A stretch of 64,000 nucleotides of DNA. Origin: Coptis chinensis (Eukaryota; Streptophyta; Magnoliopsida; Ranunculales; Ranunculaceae). The position numbers and the translations under genes were made by a program. Positions 49,118 to 59,950 of this stretch are shown piece by piece. The notes under the pieces were generated by a model that had not been told where the DNA came from, searched no databases, and saw only the letters and a program-made list of their open reading frames with translations. Every line of letters starts with the position of its first letter. The stretch's first letter is position 1. Location of the stretch: contig CM027382.1 in NCBI GenBank assembly GCA_015680905.1, positions 3,286,001-3,350,000 of the forward strand, given 5' to 3'.

Positions 49118-49541
49118 AATGGAAATGAAAGTGTATTTCCTATGTATTTTCTATGTATTCCATATGTATTTCCTAACGTGAACTATGAAGTTCCAAAGTA
49201 TTTCCTAACGTGAACTATTAAGTTCCAACGTATTTCCTATGTATTTCCTAATGTATTTCCTATGTAATTCTAATAAGTTCTTATGTGTTCAGTGAGTTGT
49301 ATTTTTATCTCACTGTTTTTAATTGTATTTCTATGAAAATAATTATATTGGAAAGAACATACATAGTGCATTAATTAAAAAAAAATAGTGAGATAAAAAT
49401 ACATAGTTCATTAATTAAAAATACAATGAAATTAAAATACATATTGCATTAATTAAAAAGACAGTGAAATTAAAATACATAGTGTATTAATTAAAATACA
49501 TAGTGTTTTAATTAAAATAAAATACTAAATATTACATACCC

Positions 49542-50690
49542 TTAGTTAGAGCTAGAACCACCTCTAGCCCTTGCCCATTCAGCACGTATTTCAGCTTGTT
49601 GTTGCTCGATTAAAAAAGCGGTATCGGGATGGAGGACACTTGTATCGGTCGCTAAAATCTTAGTTTCATATTGCATCTTTAGAAACCGATTTTTTTCCAA
49701 TTGAACTTGATTTTTTTCCATTTGAATCCGATTTTTTCTTCTCTTGCCATCACAGTTCTTTGACCATATGCAAGTTCCCTTTCCCTAAGTTCTAAGCATT
49801 TTTGTGTTTTATTTGCTTCATGTGAAAATGTATCCTCTAAACGTGTAAAGTAACCCTCCAACATACCAACTGATTTTTCTTGGTTCCTCTTGGACTTGGC
49901 TTTCTTCGATCCAAGAGGACGCTCTATTTCTTGAGGACGCTCTATTTCTTGAGAACCCTCCAATTCAACTCCACCAACACTTGGGTGAATTAGAAGTTGA
50001 ATCTTCACCATCATTTTTGTGACCTTTTCCCTTTGTGGGGCGGCTTGACCTTGTCTCAAAAATGTTACTCCACTTTGGATTATCCTTAAGTATAATGTAA
50101 TAATGATCAAGTGAAAAAACTATTTTTTCTTGTAGTTGGTACATCATTCTTGCCTCGGACAACTAAAAAATAAAATAGAAATAATTAGAGTAAAATAATC
50201 ACTAAAATAAGACTAAGATAATTAAACTAAAATAATAATTAGACTAAGATAATAATTAAACTAAAACTAAAATAGAAATAATTAATACACTAAGATAATT
50301 AGACTAAGACGGAAATAATTAGACTAAGACTAAGATAATCAATAAATTCCAAATTGACAACGTTGTAATTACCCGGCTTTGTATTATTGTACCACTTGCA
50401 TGTCGAGCCTCCACCGCATTGACAATTGCTACGAACTTGTTCATCATTTTTGAAATATATTTTCATCTACCACTAATTGAATCGGAAGACCTATTCGACC
50501 TACGTGCTTGATTGAACTCGTTTGTTACACGATTCCAAAATCCTTTTGCATTTTGGAAAGCACCAACAATGGAGTCTTCACTAATTTTTATCCAAGCAAG
50601 ACATAGAGTTTGATCTTCGGACATGCTAAAATGAGTTTTTGTTTTTGCTTGAGTGCTACCACTTGCTTGAGATGCTTGAGTTGATGCCAT
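49542..50690 (-). pseudogene. Harbinger B Myb/SANT-like protein gene
   Basis: Exon 1 (50,373-50,690) starts MASTQASQASGSTQAKTKTH, then SEDQTLCLAWIKISED and GFWNRVTNEFNQARRSNRSS, a trihelix/Myb-like DNA-binding domain. A GTAATTAC donor at 50,372 and TTTTTTAG acceptor at 50,163 bound an AT-rich repeat intron. Exon 2 (49,542-50,162) begins with SEARMMYQLQEKIVFSLDHY and contains ILKDNPKWSN, a basic KKAKSKRNQEK patch (possible nuclear signal) and a charged coiled-coil-like end. A one-base shift near 50,040 (PTKGKGHK versus PQREKVTK) and a change near 49,680 break it. It is the less damaged copy of the Harbinger partner protein. Confidence 0.88.
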
Positions 50691-50865
50691 TTGATATTTT
50701 GTTTTTTTGAAGAACTGGTTTTAAGAAAGAAGAAATATGATATATGATTGTTGGAAGTGTGAGTTGAAATGAAACAAATGTTGTATATATACCAAAGTTT
50801 TTTTATTTTGACCGTTTTTGACCGTTCTGACTTTCTGACCGTTGGTGAACTAGCCGTTAAGGCTC

Positions 50866-50936
50866 CGGAAGGGATGTTTGATTCCGTCTGGAAAAAAAGA
50901 AATATAATGAGACAGGATGTTGGATTCCATCTGGTG
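50866..50936. repeat. Subterminal palindromes, SANT end of Harbinger B
   Basis: GGGATGTTTGATTCCGTCTGG (50,871-50,891) and GACAGGATGTTGGATTCC (50,911-50,928) form the left pair. A third copy, CAGACGGAATCTAACATTCC (52,223-52,242), lies beyond the solo LTR. Before that insertion the last two faced each other as in copy A. Confidence 0.75.
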
Positions 50937-50942
50937 AGTTTT

Positions 50943-52211
50943 TGTTGGATTACTTTAATCCTACATCTTTAACATGCTAATCTAGTATTGATAAAAAAAA
51001 TAATTAAAAGAAAAATACCTTCAAAGCCTCCGAAATTGGAGATTGACAGTAAATAGAAAATTTCCAAAGCTGAATCCAAATCACGTAGTCTTCAGCCTTC
51101 TAGTAGTATTCACCACACAACACACCACAAAACACTTTTGCTTTTCTCATACTTTTAGTTGTACTTTTTCTGGAAAGACTAATGGTCCCTTTATCTAAAA
51201 AATTATTCTCTTATATAGAGAAACTTTGAGAATACGCAGATGTGTGTGTAGTGGGATCCACTTAGGATTCCAAGTCTTATCTTAAGAAGACAAATCCTTG
51301 TCATACAAGTACTTGTACTTGATATATTAAAACCCTTTTAATATATATCTCTTTAATATGAAAAGTGCCCATTAACAAATCCATATTTACAATAAGGCCA
51401 TTGGAACTTTCAAGAAAGTCCTTTCCTACCATTAATTATATCTAAGTCCCTCCACCTATCTTGTATTCACAATTAGACCATTGGGAATTTGTTCTTCACT
51501 GTCACACCCATGTCTAATTGACCAAATTTGACATTTAACATCAATTGAGCATTAAGAAACTATTTCTTATACCGGCCGGGTTTGAGCTCAATTAGTTATG
51601 TCACAATTTCCTAATACATAACTCCGTGAAAGTGGTGGATCCTTTATTAAAATTCGTGATTCAAGGCGCCCTACATTTATTACCCAAAAGCGTTAAGTCT
51701 AGTCTATGAATAGACATTACTTTTAACGTCTCAAAGTAATAAATTTGAGACACAATGAATTTTCACAATTCCTCAAGTCTAGGGATTAATTGGTAGAGTG
51801 AGATTTGCACACTAACCTTAATAATTGAATTTATAGTGTGTTCTCACTTTGATCTCCTCGATTGTCGGTCATGTGACTACACCAATATACAAACTTAGAG
51901 TCATACTCAAATGATTGAGATATCATCATCCTATCATATAGCGATTATGTATATTCTGAGTCTTATAAGTGAAGCGTTAGACTTCACCCCTAAGCGTGAG
52001 TATTCTAGGTAAATAGATACAATCAAATCTCCCGGACATGACTCTTCATATGCTTGATTGTTCTAATTCTATTACCTATGGAACTTATGGTTTCATCATA
52101 TGATATTAGTTCACCCATATGCATAATAATAAGATTCATGTATTTAATTAAACATCATCATGTATAATCAATAAACGTTCATTGGCTTTGTAAAGGCCAA
52201 ATATCCCAACA
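50943..52211. mobile_element. Solo LTR (1.27 kb), Copia-like, in Harbinger B
   Basis: TGTTGGATTAC...ATATCCCAACA forms TG/CA ends with a TGTTGG/CCAACA inverted repeat. A perfect GTTTT duplication flanks it (50,938-50,942; 52,212-52,216). Copy A has the empty site (GATTACAAAACTCACC near 16,545). A TTATATAG motif at about 51,211 could be a promoter. The TGTTGG end is common in Ty1/copia LTRs; family assignment is tentative. No internal coding region is present. Confidence 0.85.
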
Positions 52212-53017
52212 GTTTTGTAATCCAGACGGAATCTAACATTCCGTTCGAAGTTAACAAGTCAGCCACTATCTCAGTGATGAGTTTCACCTTGAAATCAACT
52301 GGGCAAAATATTCACCAGATAATCACCTCTGCATTGCAGAGCAGTTTTTGGCCAAAGTTGGTGACTATTTTCACAAACCCCTTGAAACCAAATGCTCTAA
52401 TGACTTTACTTTATTGTTTTTTACATTAAATACAATCTATATTTTTTCGCTTAGAAACACAATGTACTTTCAATTTTTTACAATGGATACTATCTATTAA
52501 ATTTGATTGGACGGAAATTGCACATAGCCGTTTCATTTGATCAATATTATTAAAATACCCTCAATGTCCTATTTATCTAGAAAAAGGCTCGAATACTCTT
52601 AACAACAATTCAAAATTTCAATTGTCTAGTACGCGTTCATAACACATACCTTCCGGCCATACACTGTAATTGAGGCATGCATTAATGAAGTTGGGTGTTG
52701 TTTTTAAAGATATGTTATGAGTTTAAGTCTTTGTGTTGGTTTTTTTTTGAAGCATGAATTTCAGAAGTTTAAGTTTAAGTTTAAGTTTTCTACAATCAAT
52801 TATATTTAAAGTACTTCAATTTTTAAGTCTGACTCAAATTCGGTATTCAAGTCTTTTCCTTAGTAAATAAGGGCTAAATTACATTCCGTCCAACCAAATT
52901 TAACAGATAGTACGGATTGTAAAAAATTGATAGTACATTGTATTTTTAGGCAAGAAAAAAAATACGTATTTAATGTAAAAAACAAGAAAGTACATTGTAT
53001 TTTTAGGTCATTATGTC

Positions 53018-54831
53018 CAGTTTATATGTTTGGCTTTTTAAGTTTTTCAGCACCAAGATCTAGCTGAGGGCAAACCTGTTTGTTTTTTGAGTTGGTTTCA
53101 GTAGCTAAAAACCATTTCAGCGTTCCATGCTGCTTCTCTGGCTGAAAGCTAAATTTTTGCGCTTAGCTATTGAAAGTAATTTAGTGTGATTATTCTTGAT
53201 TGGTGTCATTTTGTGTGTTCAACGACCACAGCAGGATATGAATGATAACAACTAGAATCGTTGAACCCAGTGTGTTAACGTTGGGTATGTGAAGGTGTTA
53301 TTGCATTATATAGCTTACAGATGAACTTGAAAAAAATTGGGTAATGATAATACTCAAAGTTGTGTGTTATTAACTGGTGGGGCTTTTGAGATTGTCAATT
53401 TTATTCTACTCGACGGTGAATTTATGTCATTATTCCTAACATAAGTCCTAGCGCTGGATTATAACTCCAATTATTTCTAAGAAAATTTCAGTCATCTCAA
53501 AAATCATACTAATGGGACATTGGAGAATACCAACTACCGCAATAATTTCTTCTATGAGCACTATCAGAAAGTGAACGGTGGTGCGCTGTTGCGTTGGCCT
53601 AATCGGTTAGGAACGATAGTTAGTGTGTTGCCATAATCACATATTCTGTTTGAAGTTTGAAGGATGTTTTGAAGGATGTTGCCGGAAATCGGATATTTCG
53701 AAATTTCAATATTAAATTATTAAAATTGGTCAAAAAGTCAACATCATATATGATGCTCGGAAATGATATATCTGGAAAAAAAGGGGTTCGATGGATATAT
53801 CTCGAAAACTAGTTTAGGGAGGATATGCATATTTTTTTTAAATTTTTAAATTCATCTAGTCCATTCCATTCTTAATTTCAACAATCCAGCATCACTATTT
53901 GTATACAATCCTAACGTTTTGTTTTGTTTTCCACAAAATTTTCAACATTTGTTTTGAATATTTGGAAGAAATTGAGAAGATCATATTTATAAAATAATGG
54001 AAATATCAGCAAGTCAATTTGGAAAATGTTCAGTACCATACTACATAGTACATACCATACCATGTCAATTGATGCTACATTACTCAATACCTAATTGTGC
54101 GAATCAGCTGTCACACACAATTATTAGAATAATCCTCCTAAATCAGGAACAGAGACAATGGAAAGAGATACAGAAACCGAGATAACGGCAGACTGATTTC
54201 TGCAAATCTTAAAGAGCATTGAGGCAAATAATTTAAGAAAAATATCATTGCAGAGATGGCCAAAAGTTGAACCTAGAGAAAAAGAAACCTTGCCAATACA
54301 CGGTTTGTCGAGGGCGTCACTCTACAAGGGGGAAGAAAAAAAAAAAAAAAACATTGGCAACACCAAGTTTCTCTGTTCAGGTCGTCAGGACTACTCAGGA
54401 GAGGTGAAGCACAAGTAGTTCTACAAGTATTTTAGGTGATATACAAATGATGCGCAATTGTACAGATATCTCAGGAATAAGGATTTATGAATGCTAGAGA
54501 TGGAGTCTACATAATATCCCAAAGATCATTGAACTCATCCCGAAAATCATTGAACCTGATATCACAGCATTCCAAGTCACAACATCCTTAACACTCATTT
54601 CATCAAACACTTATTCCGCCGACACACAATCCCCACACGATAAATAAAAATGAATAGTAGTATTAGCAACAAACAAATCTAATCCATAACAACACAATGT
54701 ACTAATTTCCCACTCTCAAGAGCACAAGCTTTAAACACAAATGCAAAAGTATACGTTTGAGGCTCAACAAACTCTAGACACATTTGAACAAAAACAATAA
54801 AAGCATGATACGGTGTATTACTGATTGAAAA
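53018..54831. repeat. Direct repeat R3, right part
   Basis: It resumes at CAGTTTATATGTTTGGC and runs through all R2 segments to GTGTATTACTGATTGAAAAACC. It holds about 165 bp extra near 53,655-53,825 (GGATATTTCGAAATTTC, GATATATCTGG) not present in R2. Confidence 0.8.
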
Positions 54832-55296
54832 ACCTGTTTGTTTTTTGAGTTGGTTTCAGTGGCTAAAAACCATTTCAGCTAAATTTGTTGCTCAGCTATT
54901 GAAAGTAATTTAGTGTGATTATTCTTGATTGGTGTCATTTTGTGTGTTCAGCAGGATATGAATGATAACAACTAGAATCGTTGAACCCAGCGTGTTAAAG
55001 TTGGGTATGTGAAGGTGTTATTGCATTCTATAGCTTACAGATGAACTTCAAAAAAATTGGGCAATGATAATACTCAAAGTTGTGTGTTATTAACTTTGGT
55101 GGGGCTTTTGAGATTCTCAATTTTATTCTACTCGACGGTGGTTTTATGTCATTATTCCTAACATTAGCGCAATTATTTCTAAGAAATCATACTAATGGGA
55201 CATTGGAGAATACCAAAGACCGAAATAATTTCTTCTAAGAGCAATATCAGAAAGTGAATGGTGGTGCGTTGCCCTAATCTGTTACGAATGATGAGT

Positions 55297-55615
55297 GTTG
55301 TGATGGACAAATATTATCAGGAGATATATGAGCCCGAACCATAACTAACTCGAGATATTCTCTGTTAGTTTCTTATGTTACAGGTTTGAGCGTGAGAAAA
55401 AAGAAAATGTCGCAAGTCATGATCTGGATCAAAGCTAATTGGAAATACTATATAAAGACTGGAGAAATAAGATCATTCGAACATTCCCACAAAAATTACT
55501 GTAAACTGGATAGAGAAAGAAAAAAAAACTGAGCGATTGTAAAACCACCATTATTATTCAATAAAAAACTTCAGTTTATTTCATCTTGACTCTTCATTGG
55601 CTGTGTCTGGGTCAA

Positions 55616-55698
<83 letters not shown>

Positions 55699-55789
55699 TT
55701 TTTCTTTGAGAACGAATCTATTTTTTTTAGTGAGTTGGTGGTAAAGAGTAATCGTCCGTGCTACTACAAGTGTGTTGCCTGCCATAATA
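55297..55789 (+). mobile_element. LTR-like insertion in R4
   Basis: This segment is absent from R2 and R3. It contains CTATATAAAGACTGG (about 55,448), a plausible TATA box, and ATTCAATAAAAAAC (about 55,557), a plausible poly(A) signal, about 110 bp apart as in a short LTR. It is followed by an (AT)n run. GTGTTG is found at both edges, but TG/CA ends cannot be fixed. Confidence 0.4.
55627..55690. repeat. (AT)n microsatellite
   Basis: An uninterrupted AT run of about 32 units is followed by a T run, inside the LTR-like insertion. The open frame reading through it (repeated IY) is meaningless. Confidence 0.95.
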
Positions 55790-56865
55790 ATCACGGTATT
55801 CTTGTTTGAAGGATGTCGCCAAAACGTTAGAGAACATCATTATGTGATATGAGAATTCTAACTAGTTCAGGGAGGTGCATATTTTTACATTCAACTACGT
55901 TAAAGAACATCATTATCATTATGTGATATGAGAGTTCTAACTAGTTCAGGGAGGTGCATATTTTTACATTCAGCTAGTACATTCCGTTTGTTCTTAATTT
56001 CAACAGTCATTGTGGGCATGACTATTTGCATCTTTTAATCTTTTCAACAGTCTAGGGCATGACTATTTGCATCTTGTATACAATACTAACGTTTTGTTTT
56101 GTTTTCCACGAAATTTTCAACATTTGTTTTGAATATTTGGAAGAAATTGAGAAGATCATATTTGTAATAATGGAAATATCAGCCAGTCAATTTGGAAAAT
56201 GGAAAATGTTCAGTGCCATACTACATACCATGTCAATTGATGCCACATTACTCAATACCTAATTGTGTGAATCACTTCGTCAAAGAATAACTTGCTGGCA
56301 CACACAATTATTAGAATAATCCTCCTAAATCAGGAACGGAGACAATGGAAAGAGATACAGAAACCACGATAACGGCAGACTGATTTCTGCAGATCTTAAA
56401 GAGCATTGAGGCAAATAATTTAAGAAAAATATCACTGAAGAGATGACCAAAAGTTGAACCTTGAGAAAAAGAAACCTTGCCAATACATGGTTTGTCGAGG
56501 GCGTCACTCTACAAGTTGAAGGGGGAAGCAAAAGAAAAAAAGAAAAAAACATTGGCAACACCAAGTTTCTCTGTTCAGGTAGTAACAGAAAGTTCTGCAA
56601 GTATTTTAGGTGATATACAATTGATGCAGGAATGCTACTTGTGCTTAATGCACGGTATTGATATAAAAGGAAAACCACTTGATGGCAACACCACTCTGTG
56701 AGGTGTATTGGCACTTCTGCTCTCAGGAAACAAGACAAGGGCGAGTCAATAATACAGCACAAAAAAATTCTTAAAATGCACAACTGGACAGATATCTCAG
56801 GAATAAGGATTTATGAATGCTAGAGACGGAGTCTACATAATATCCCAAAGATCATTGAACTTATG

Positions 56866-58669
56866 AAAGGCTACCAATCCACCATTCACCATCTTAACAA
56901 ACACGCAGTAGATGTATTACGAAAATGTAATCACTAAAGAGAGATACTATTTAATGGGAGCATACTAGAGTTAATCTTGAACTCCGACCTCCATCAATCA
57001 TGACATGACTGCTAATAGTCCCTCTTCTTTTGGCAGATTCTCTTCATCTGGTGTTTAAAATACTCAATGCTCGCCCTGTGCAACAATAGGTTATAAGAGG
57101 AATTACTAGTGGTACAAGAAAACCTGAAAGGGATGCCTTATTTCTACCAGAAACAACAAGATAAGCTTCGATCCAATTGTTTAGGATTGAATCAGGGCTT
57201 AATGTTCCTCCGTTTTCCTTTATAAGCAACCCTCCTCTATCCAGTATCCCTTCGATCCAATTGGCTGGGATCAATTCAATGAATCATGGTCCTCCATTTT
57301 TCATTATATGCAATCCTCCGCCATCCAATACCATCCAACACAGCAAATTCCAACAACTCAAGCTTTGTCAAATTAGCACCATCAAACCCCATGTTTTCCA
57401 GAACCCCTCCATCTGCACATTCCTCTTAAAGCTTTTAGCAGTCTATCATAAAACGCCTTTTTCCTTTTTCTTTCTTAATGTGTCCAAAAAAGTTCTCTTC
57501 TTCACAATATCTCTTTCTGATCGACTTAACGAAAACCCCCGCTTCCCCTATCATAAGTCAAGAGTAGTATTTAACAAAAAGAAGGAAAAAAGATAGAGCC
57601 ATAGACTCTTAGGTAGAAAAACAAGACGCAAAACCACAAGAAATTTCACAACGAAGTCAAAAACCAAAATCAAATACCAAGACAACATACACAACAATAA
57701 TATTTGCATAACGTCCTCTACCAAGTAGATATGGATTGTTCAATAAATCAGTATCTGCAGATACAAAACGGAACCAGATCATCTAAGATACATTCACACG
57801 AAATTTTAAGTACTTCAACTTCTAACCAATAGAGTGGAATTAGTATAGTGCTCTAAGCTACTTTTCTTTAAAGAAAAAGAAAAGGAAAAAGAAAAAAGAA
57901 AAGGAAAAAAGAAAAAGGAAAAAGAAACTAAAACAGCACAACAAGACAACTAAAGAAACTTCATGAAAATGCATTTAATGTCTTCACTCACACAACAAAC
58001 ATGAAACATGCTTCCCCAGGCAAAAATTTGTAAATATAAAAATTACTTTAAAAAAATGCAAAACTCATTGCATCTTTGGTATTTTGATATGATTTTAGAA
58101 TCCCCTAAGAATGAACAAAATAACTTGTGTTATGTTAAAGCAACATTCTAGTCAATCATTCGAAATTTTTAAAGCAGAGTATATCAATACTGATTCTAAT
58201 TCTACACGAGACAAATTAATTGGTTGGAGACAACTCAATAAATGAAATGCCATGAATTCAGAATTTCGGGACCTATTTACATGGAAAAAAGGCGAAGTAA
58301 AAGGCGTGCCTCACCAAGAATTAACAATTTCATCTACGTCAAACTTTTCCAACAAGAAAACTAACTATTTTATAATAATGAACAAAAAGAGCACAAACAG
58401 TAATCAAACAATTAAAACAAGTGCAACAGCAAATACCAATACCAAGTAAATCAATTCAAGATTATACGAAGAACGAAACAAACAAATAACACAAGAGCAT
58501 TAAAGTCAATCAAGACAAGGAGAGGCAGAAACCAGCCATTCACAATTAGTAGAATGTTGATATGAATGGAATTCTAAGCGTAAGGAAGCATATGGAAACA
58601 GGTGCCACCGAGTCGGGATATTGGGGCAGGGACAGGGGCAGCACGATCTTTACCAATTTTTTCTAGCAC
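56866..58669. other. Intergenic region, no supported gene
   Basis: This lies 3' of the F-box gene. It has a degenerate two-copy repeat of about 85-90 bp near 57,195-57,330 (CCTCCGTTTTCCTTTATAAG and CCTCCATTTTTCATTATATG) and a G/A-only tract at about 57,869-57,927. A 76-codon minus frame (57,044-57,274) is part of the degenerate repeat and resembles no family known to me. The F-box 3' UTR probably lies within 58,400-58,669. Confidence 0.5.
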
Positions 58670-59797
58670 TCAGACTCTTGCGGACAAGCTAGGCTCATAA
58701 AGCAATCCAACAAGATTATTCCTTCCCACCTGCGACTTGCTCCGTCCACAAAGGTCATTCTCCGGTAACCAATGCCAAGTCCTCTCCGTAAAGTTGTAGA
58801 TAATAGATTGCCACCCCCGATGAGTACTAAAGCACATCAAATCACCATAACCTTGGCACTGAATCAACACCGAATGCGGAGAATGTATCTTCTTCAAAAC
58901 CTCATCGGGCATTTCCACAACCTTCACCCACTTCAACTTGTCCATATCCAATTCCCATATACATATACTCTTAATCAAATAATCTTCCACAATCTTCCCC
59001 GCCAAATACAACTTCCCTTTACAAATCAAAAGCGAAGGACACCGTATATCTCCAAATGGCATTTTCACATTCAAATCAATCCAAACCCTTTTCTCCATAT
59101 CATAAGCAATAAGTCTATACCCTTGAGACGTATTAAGCGGAGTCGCAAGACAGTAAAAGAAACCATCATGCCAAATCGCGTGTACCTCATACCAAAAAAA
59201 CAAGAATTCTTCCTCAGAACAAGAATGTTGTTCCCATACCCCAGTCCTAGAATCATAAACTTCAGTAATACTATCATTCGACGTAGGCTCAGTAGTACCA
59301 GTAATCAATATCTTATAATAATCACCAGATGCAACCATGCCCACGATATCGATATACCTGACTTGAGGTAAATCAGGTAAGACCCTATGAGTACTAGTAA
59401 CAGGATTACAAACAATTAATGTAGGATAATCAGAATTTCGATTACGAAAACATAAAAGACCACCAGAAGAAGCTAATAATAAGACTTGTGATGAATCAAG
59501 TGAACAACGATCATATAAAGGAATATTATTCCATTTTTCAGATTTTGAACTATATGCAGCTATCATACGATTTGTATGATAAACAAGAAACCATAAATCT
59601 CTATTACCGATTTCATTCCATAAACGTAGATATGATTTTGATGTCAATTGTTTTTCCCAACTTTTGCATACGCTACGCAGATTGAATACCGCTGATATTG
59701 GTAGCCTTGCAAATATTCTCTCTGTTAATTCTTCCGGCAATTCGTTGAATTGATTACTTCTTTTTGATGATGATTCTTTCTTCTTTCTTTTGTACAT
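58670..59797 (-). CDS. F-box protein with kelch-like C-terminus, single exon
   Basis: The 375-codon frame starts at ATG 59,797 (MYKRKKKESSSKRSNQF). The open frame extends 41 codons further upstream but only to a TTG, so this ATG is preferred. An F-box follows at residues 18-58 (LPEELTERIFARLPISAVFN, VCKSWEKQL), the part that binds SKP1 in SCF ubiquitin ligases. The rest has repeated kelch/F-box-associated strand motifs: GLLCFRN, LIVCNPVTSTHRVLPDLP, VYDSRTGVWEQHS, VHAIWHDGFFYCLA, LIAYDMEKRVWIDL, LICKGKLYLAG, CIWELDMDKLKWVKV, MCFSTHRGWQSIIYNF. They likely form a propeller that binds the substrate, which is unknown. The frame is intact and no intron is needed. A large antisense frame (58,772-59,371) is a shadow. 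Confidence 0.93.
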   Translation of the reverse strand: MYKRKKKESSSKRSNQFNELPEELTERIFARLPISAVFNLRSVCKSWEKQLTSKSYLRLWNEIGNRDLWFLVYHTNRMIAAYSSKSEKWNNIPLYDRCSLDSSQVLLLASSGGLLCFRNRNSDYPTLIVCNPVTSTHRVLPDLPQVRYIDIVGMVASGDYYKILITGTTEPTSNDSITEVYDSRTGVWEQHSCSEEEFLFFWYEVHAIWHDGFFYCLATPLNTSQGYRLIAYDMEKRVWIDLNVKMPFGDIRCPSLLICKGKLYLAGKIVEDYLIKSICIWELDMDKLKWVKVVEMPDEVLKKIHSPHSVLIQCQGYGDLMCFSTHRGWQSIIYNFTERTWHWLPENDLCGRSKSQVGRNNLVGLLYEPSLSARV

Positions 59798-59950
59798 TTT
59801 TTTTTTTTTTTCAAAAAAATTGAATCTAATAAGAAAATGGAAATGGAAAATTTGGGGATGGAAATGAAGATCAAGTAAAGTGGCTGACGTGTTGGTAAAG
59901 GTTGGACAAGAATGATTCAATTAGGTGTGATTAGACACGTTAATTACAAT

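Larger units (their letters stand above)
16059..52397 (+). mobile_element. PIF/Harbinger element copy B with PMD cargo
   Basis: The TIRs are (T/G)AGCATTTG at both ends and the TSD is TAA (16,056-16,058; 52,398-52,400). The first left TIR base is T instead of G. After removal of copy A with its extra TAA (25,497 bp), a solo LTR (2,455 bp with TSD) and a second solo LTR (1,274 bp with TSD), the element is about 7,113 bp. Gene order from the left: PMD gene (plus), DDE transposase (plus), Myb/SANT-like gene (minus). A 23-bp palindrome recurs at both ends and before the transposase. All three genes are broken. Confidence 0.9.
16050..53017. mobile_element. Long-TIR MITE split by Harbinger B (626 bp of own sequence)
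   Basis: The element's own sequence is 16,050-16,058 plus 52,401-53,017. Rejoined across the Harbinger insertion, the left end reads GTCACATAATGAC. It matches GACATAATGACC on the other strand at the right end, and the match continues inward for over 100 bp (TTTTTTACATTAAATAC, AATTTTTTACAAT, TTGGACGGA). The direct repeat CAGTTTA flanks it (16,043-16,049; 53,018-53,024). There is no coding capacity. A 7-9-bp duplication suggests an hAT or Mutator relative. Confidence 0.7.
54832..56865. repeat. Direct repeat R4
   Basis: It starts inside the unit at TGTTTGTTTTTTGAGTTGG and ends at AAGATCATTGAAC. It contains an LTR-like insertion (55,297-55,789) and a local duplication of GTTAGAGAACATCATTATG (about 55,830-55,980). 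Near 56,650-56,820 it shows the empty Helitron and MULE target sites of R1. Confidence 0.8.

Noticed and set aside
16059-52397. A large inverted duplication (palindrome) centred near 41.8 kb
   Set aside because: The mirrored SANT, transposase and PMD genes are explained by one Harbinger copy inserted in another in opposite orientation. TIRs and TAA duplications are present for both, and the two copies have diverged and carry different insertions.
57044-57274. 76-codon minus-strand frame as a gene
   Set aside because: It overlaps a degenerate local repeat and matches no family I know.
58772-59371. 199-codon plus-strand frame
   Set aside because: It is antisense to the intact F-box gene and has no domain-like pattern.
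59798-59920. N-terminal extension of the F-box protein
   Set aside because: The extra 41 codons begin with TTG, not ATG, and are low-complexity. The ATG at 59,797 is preferred.
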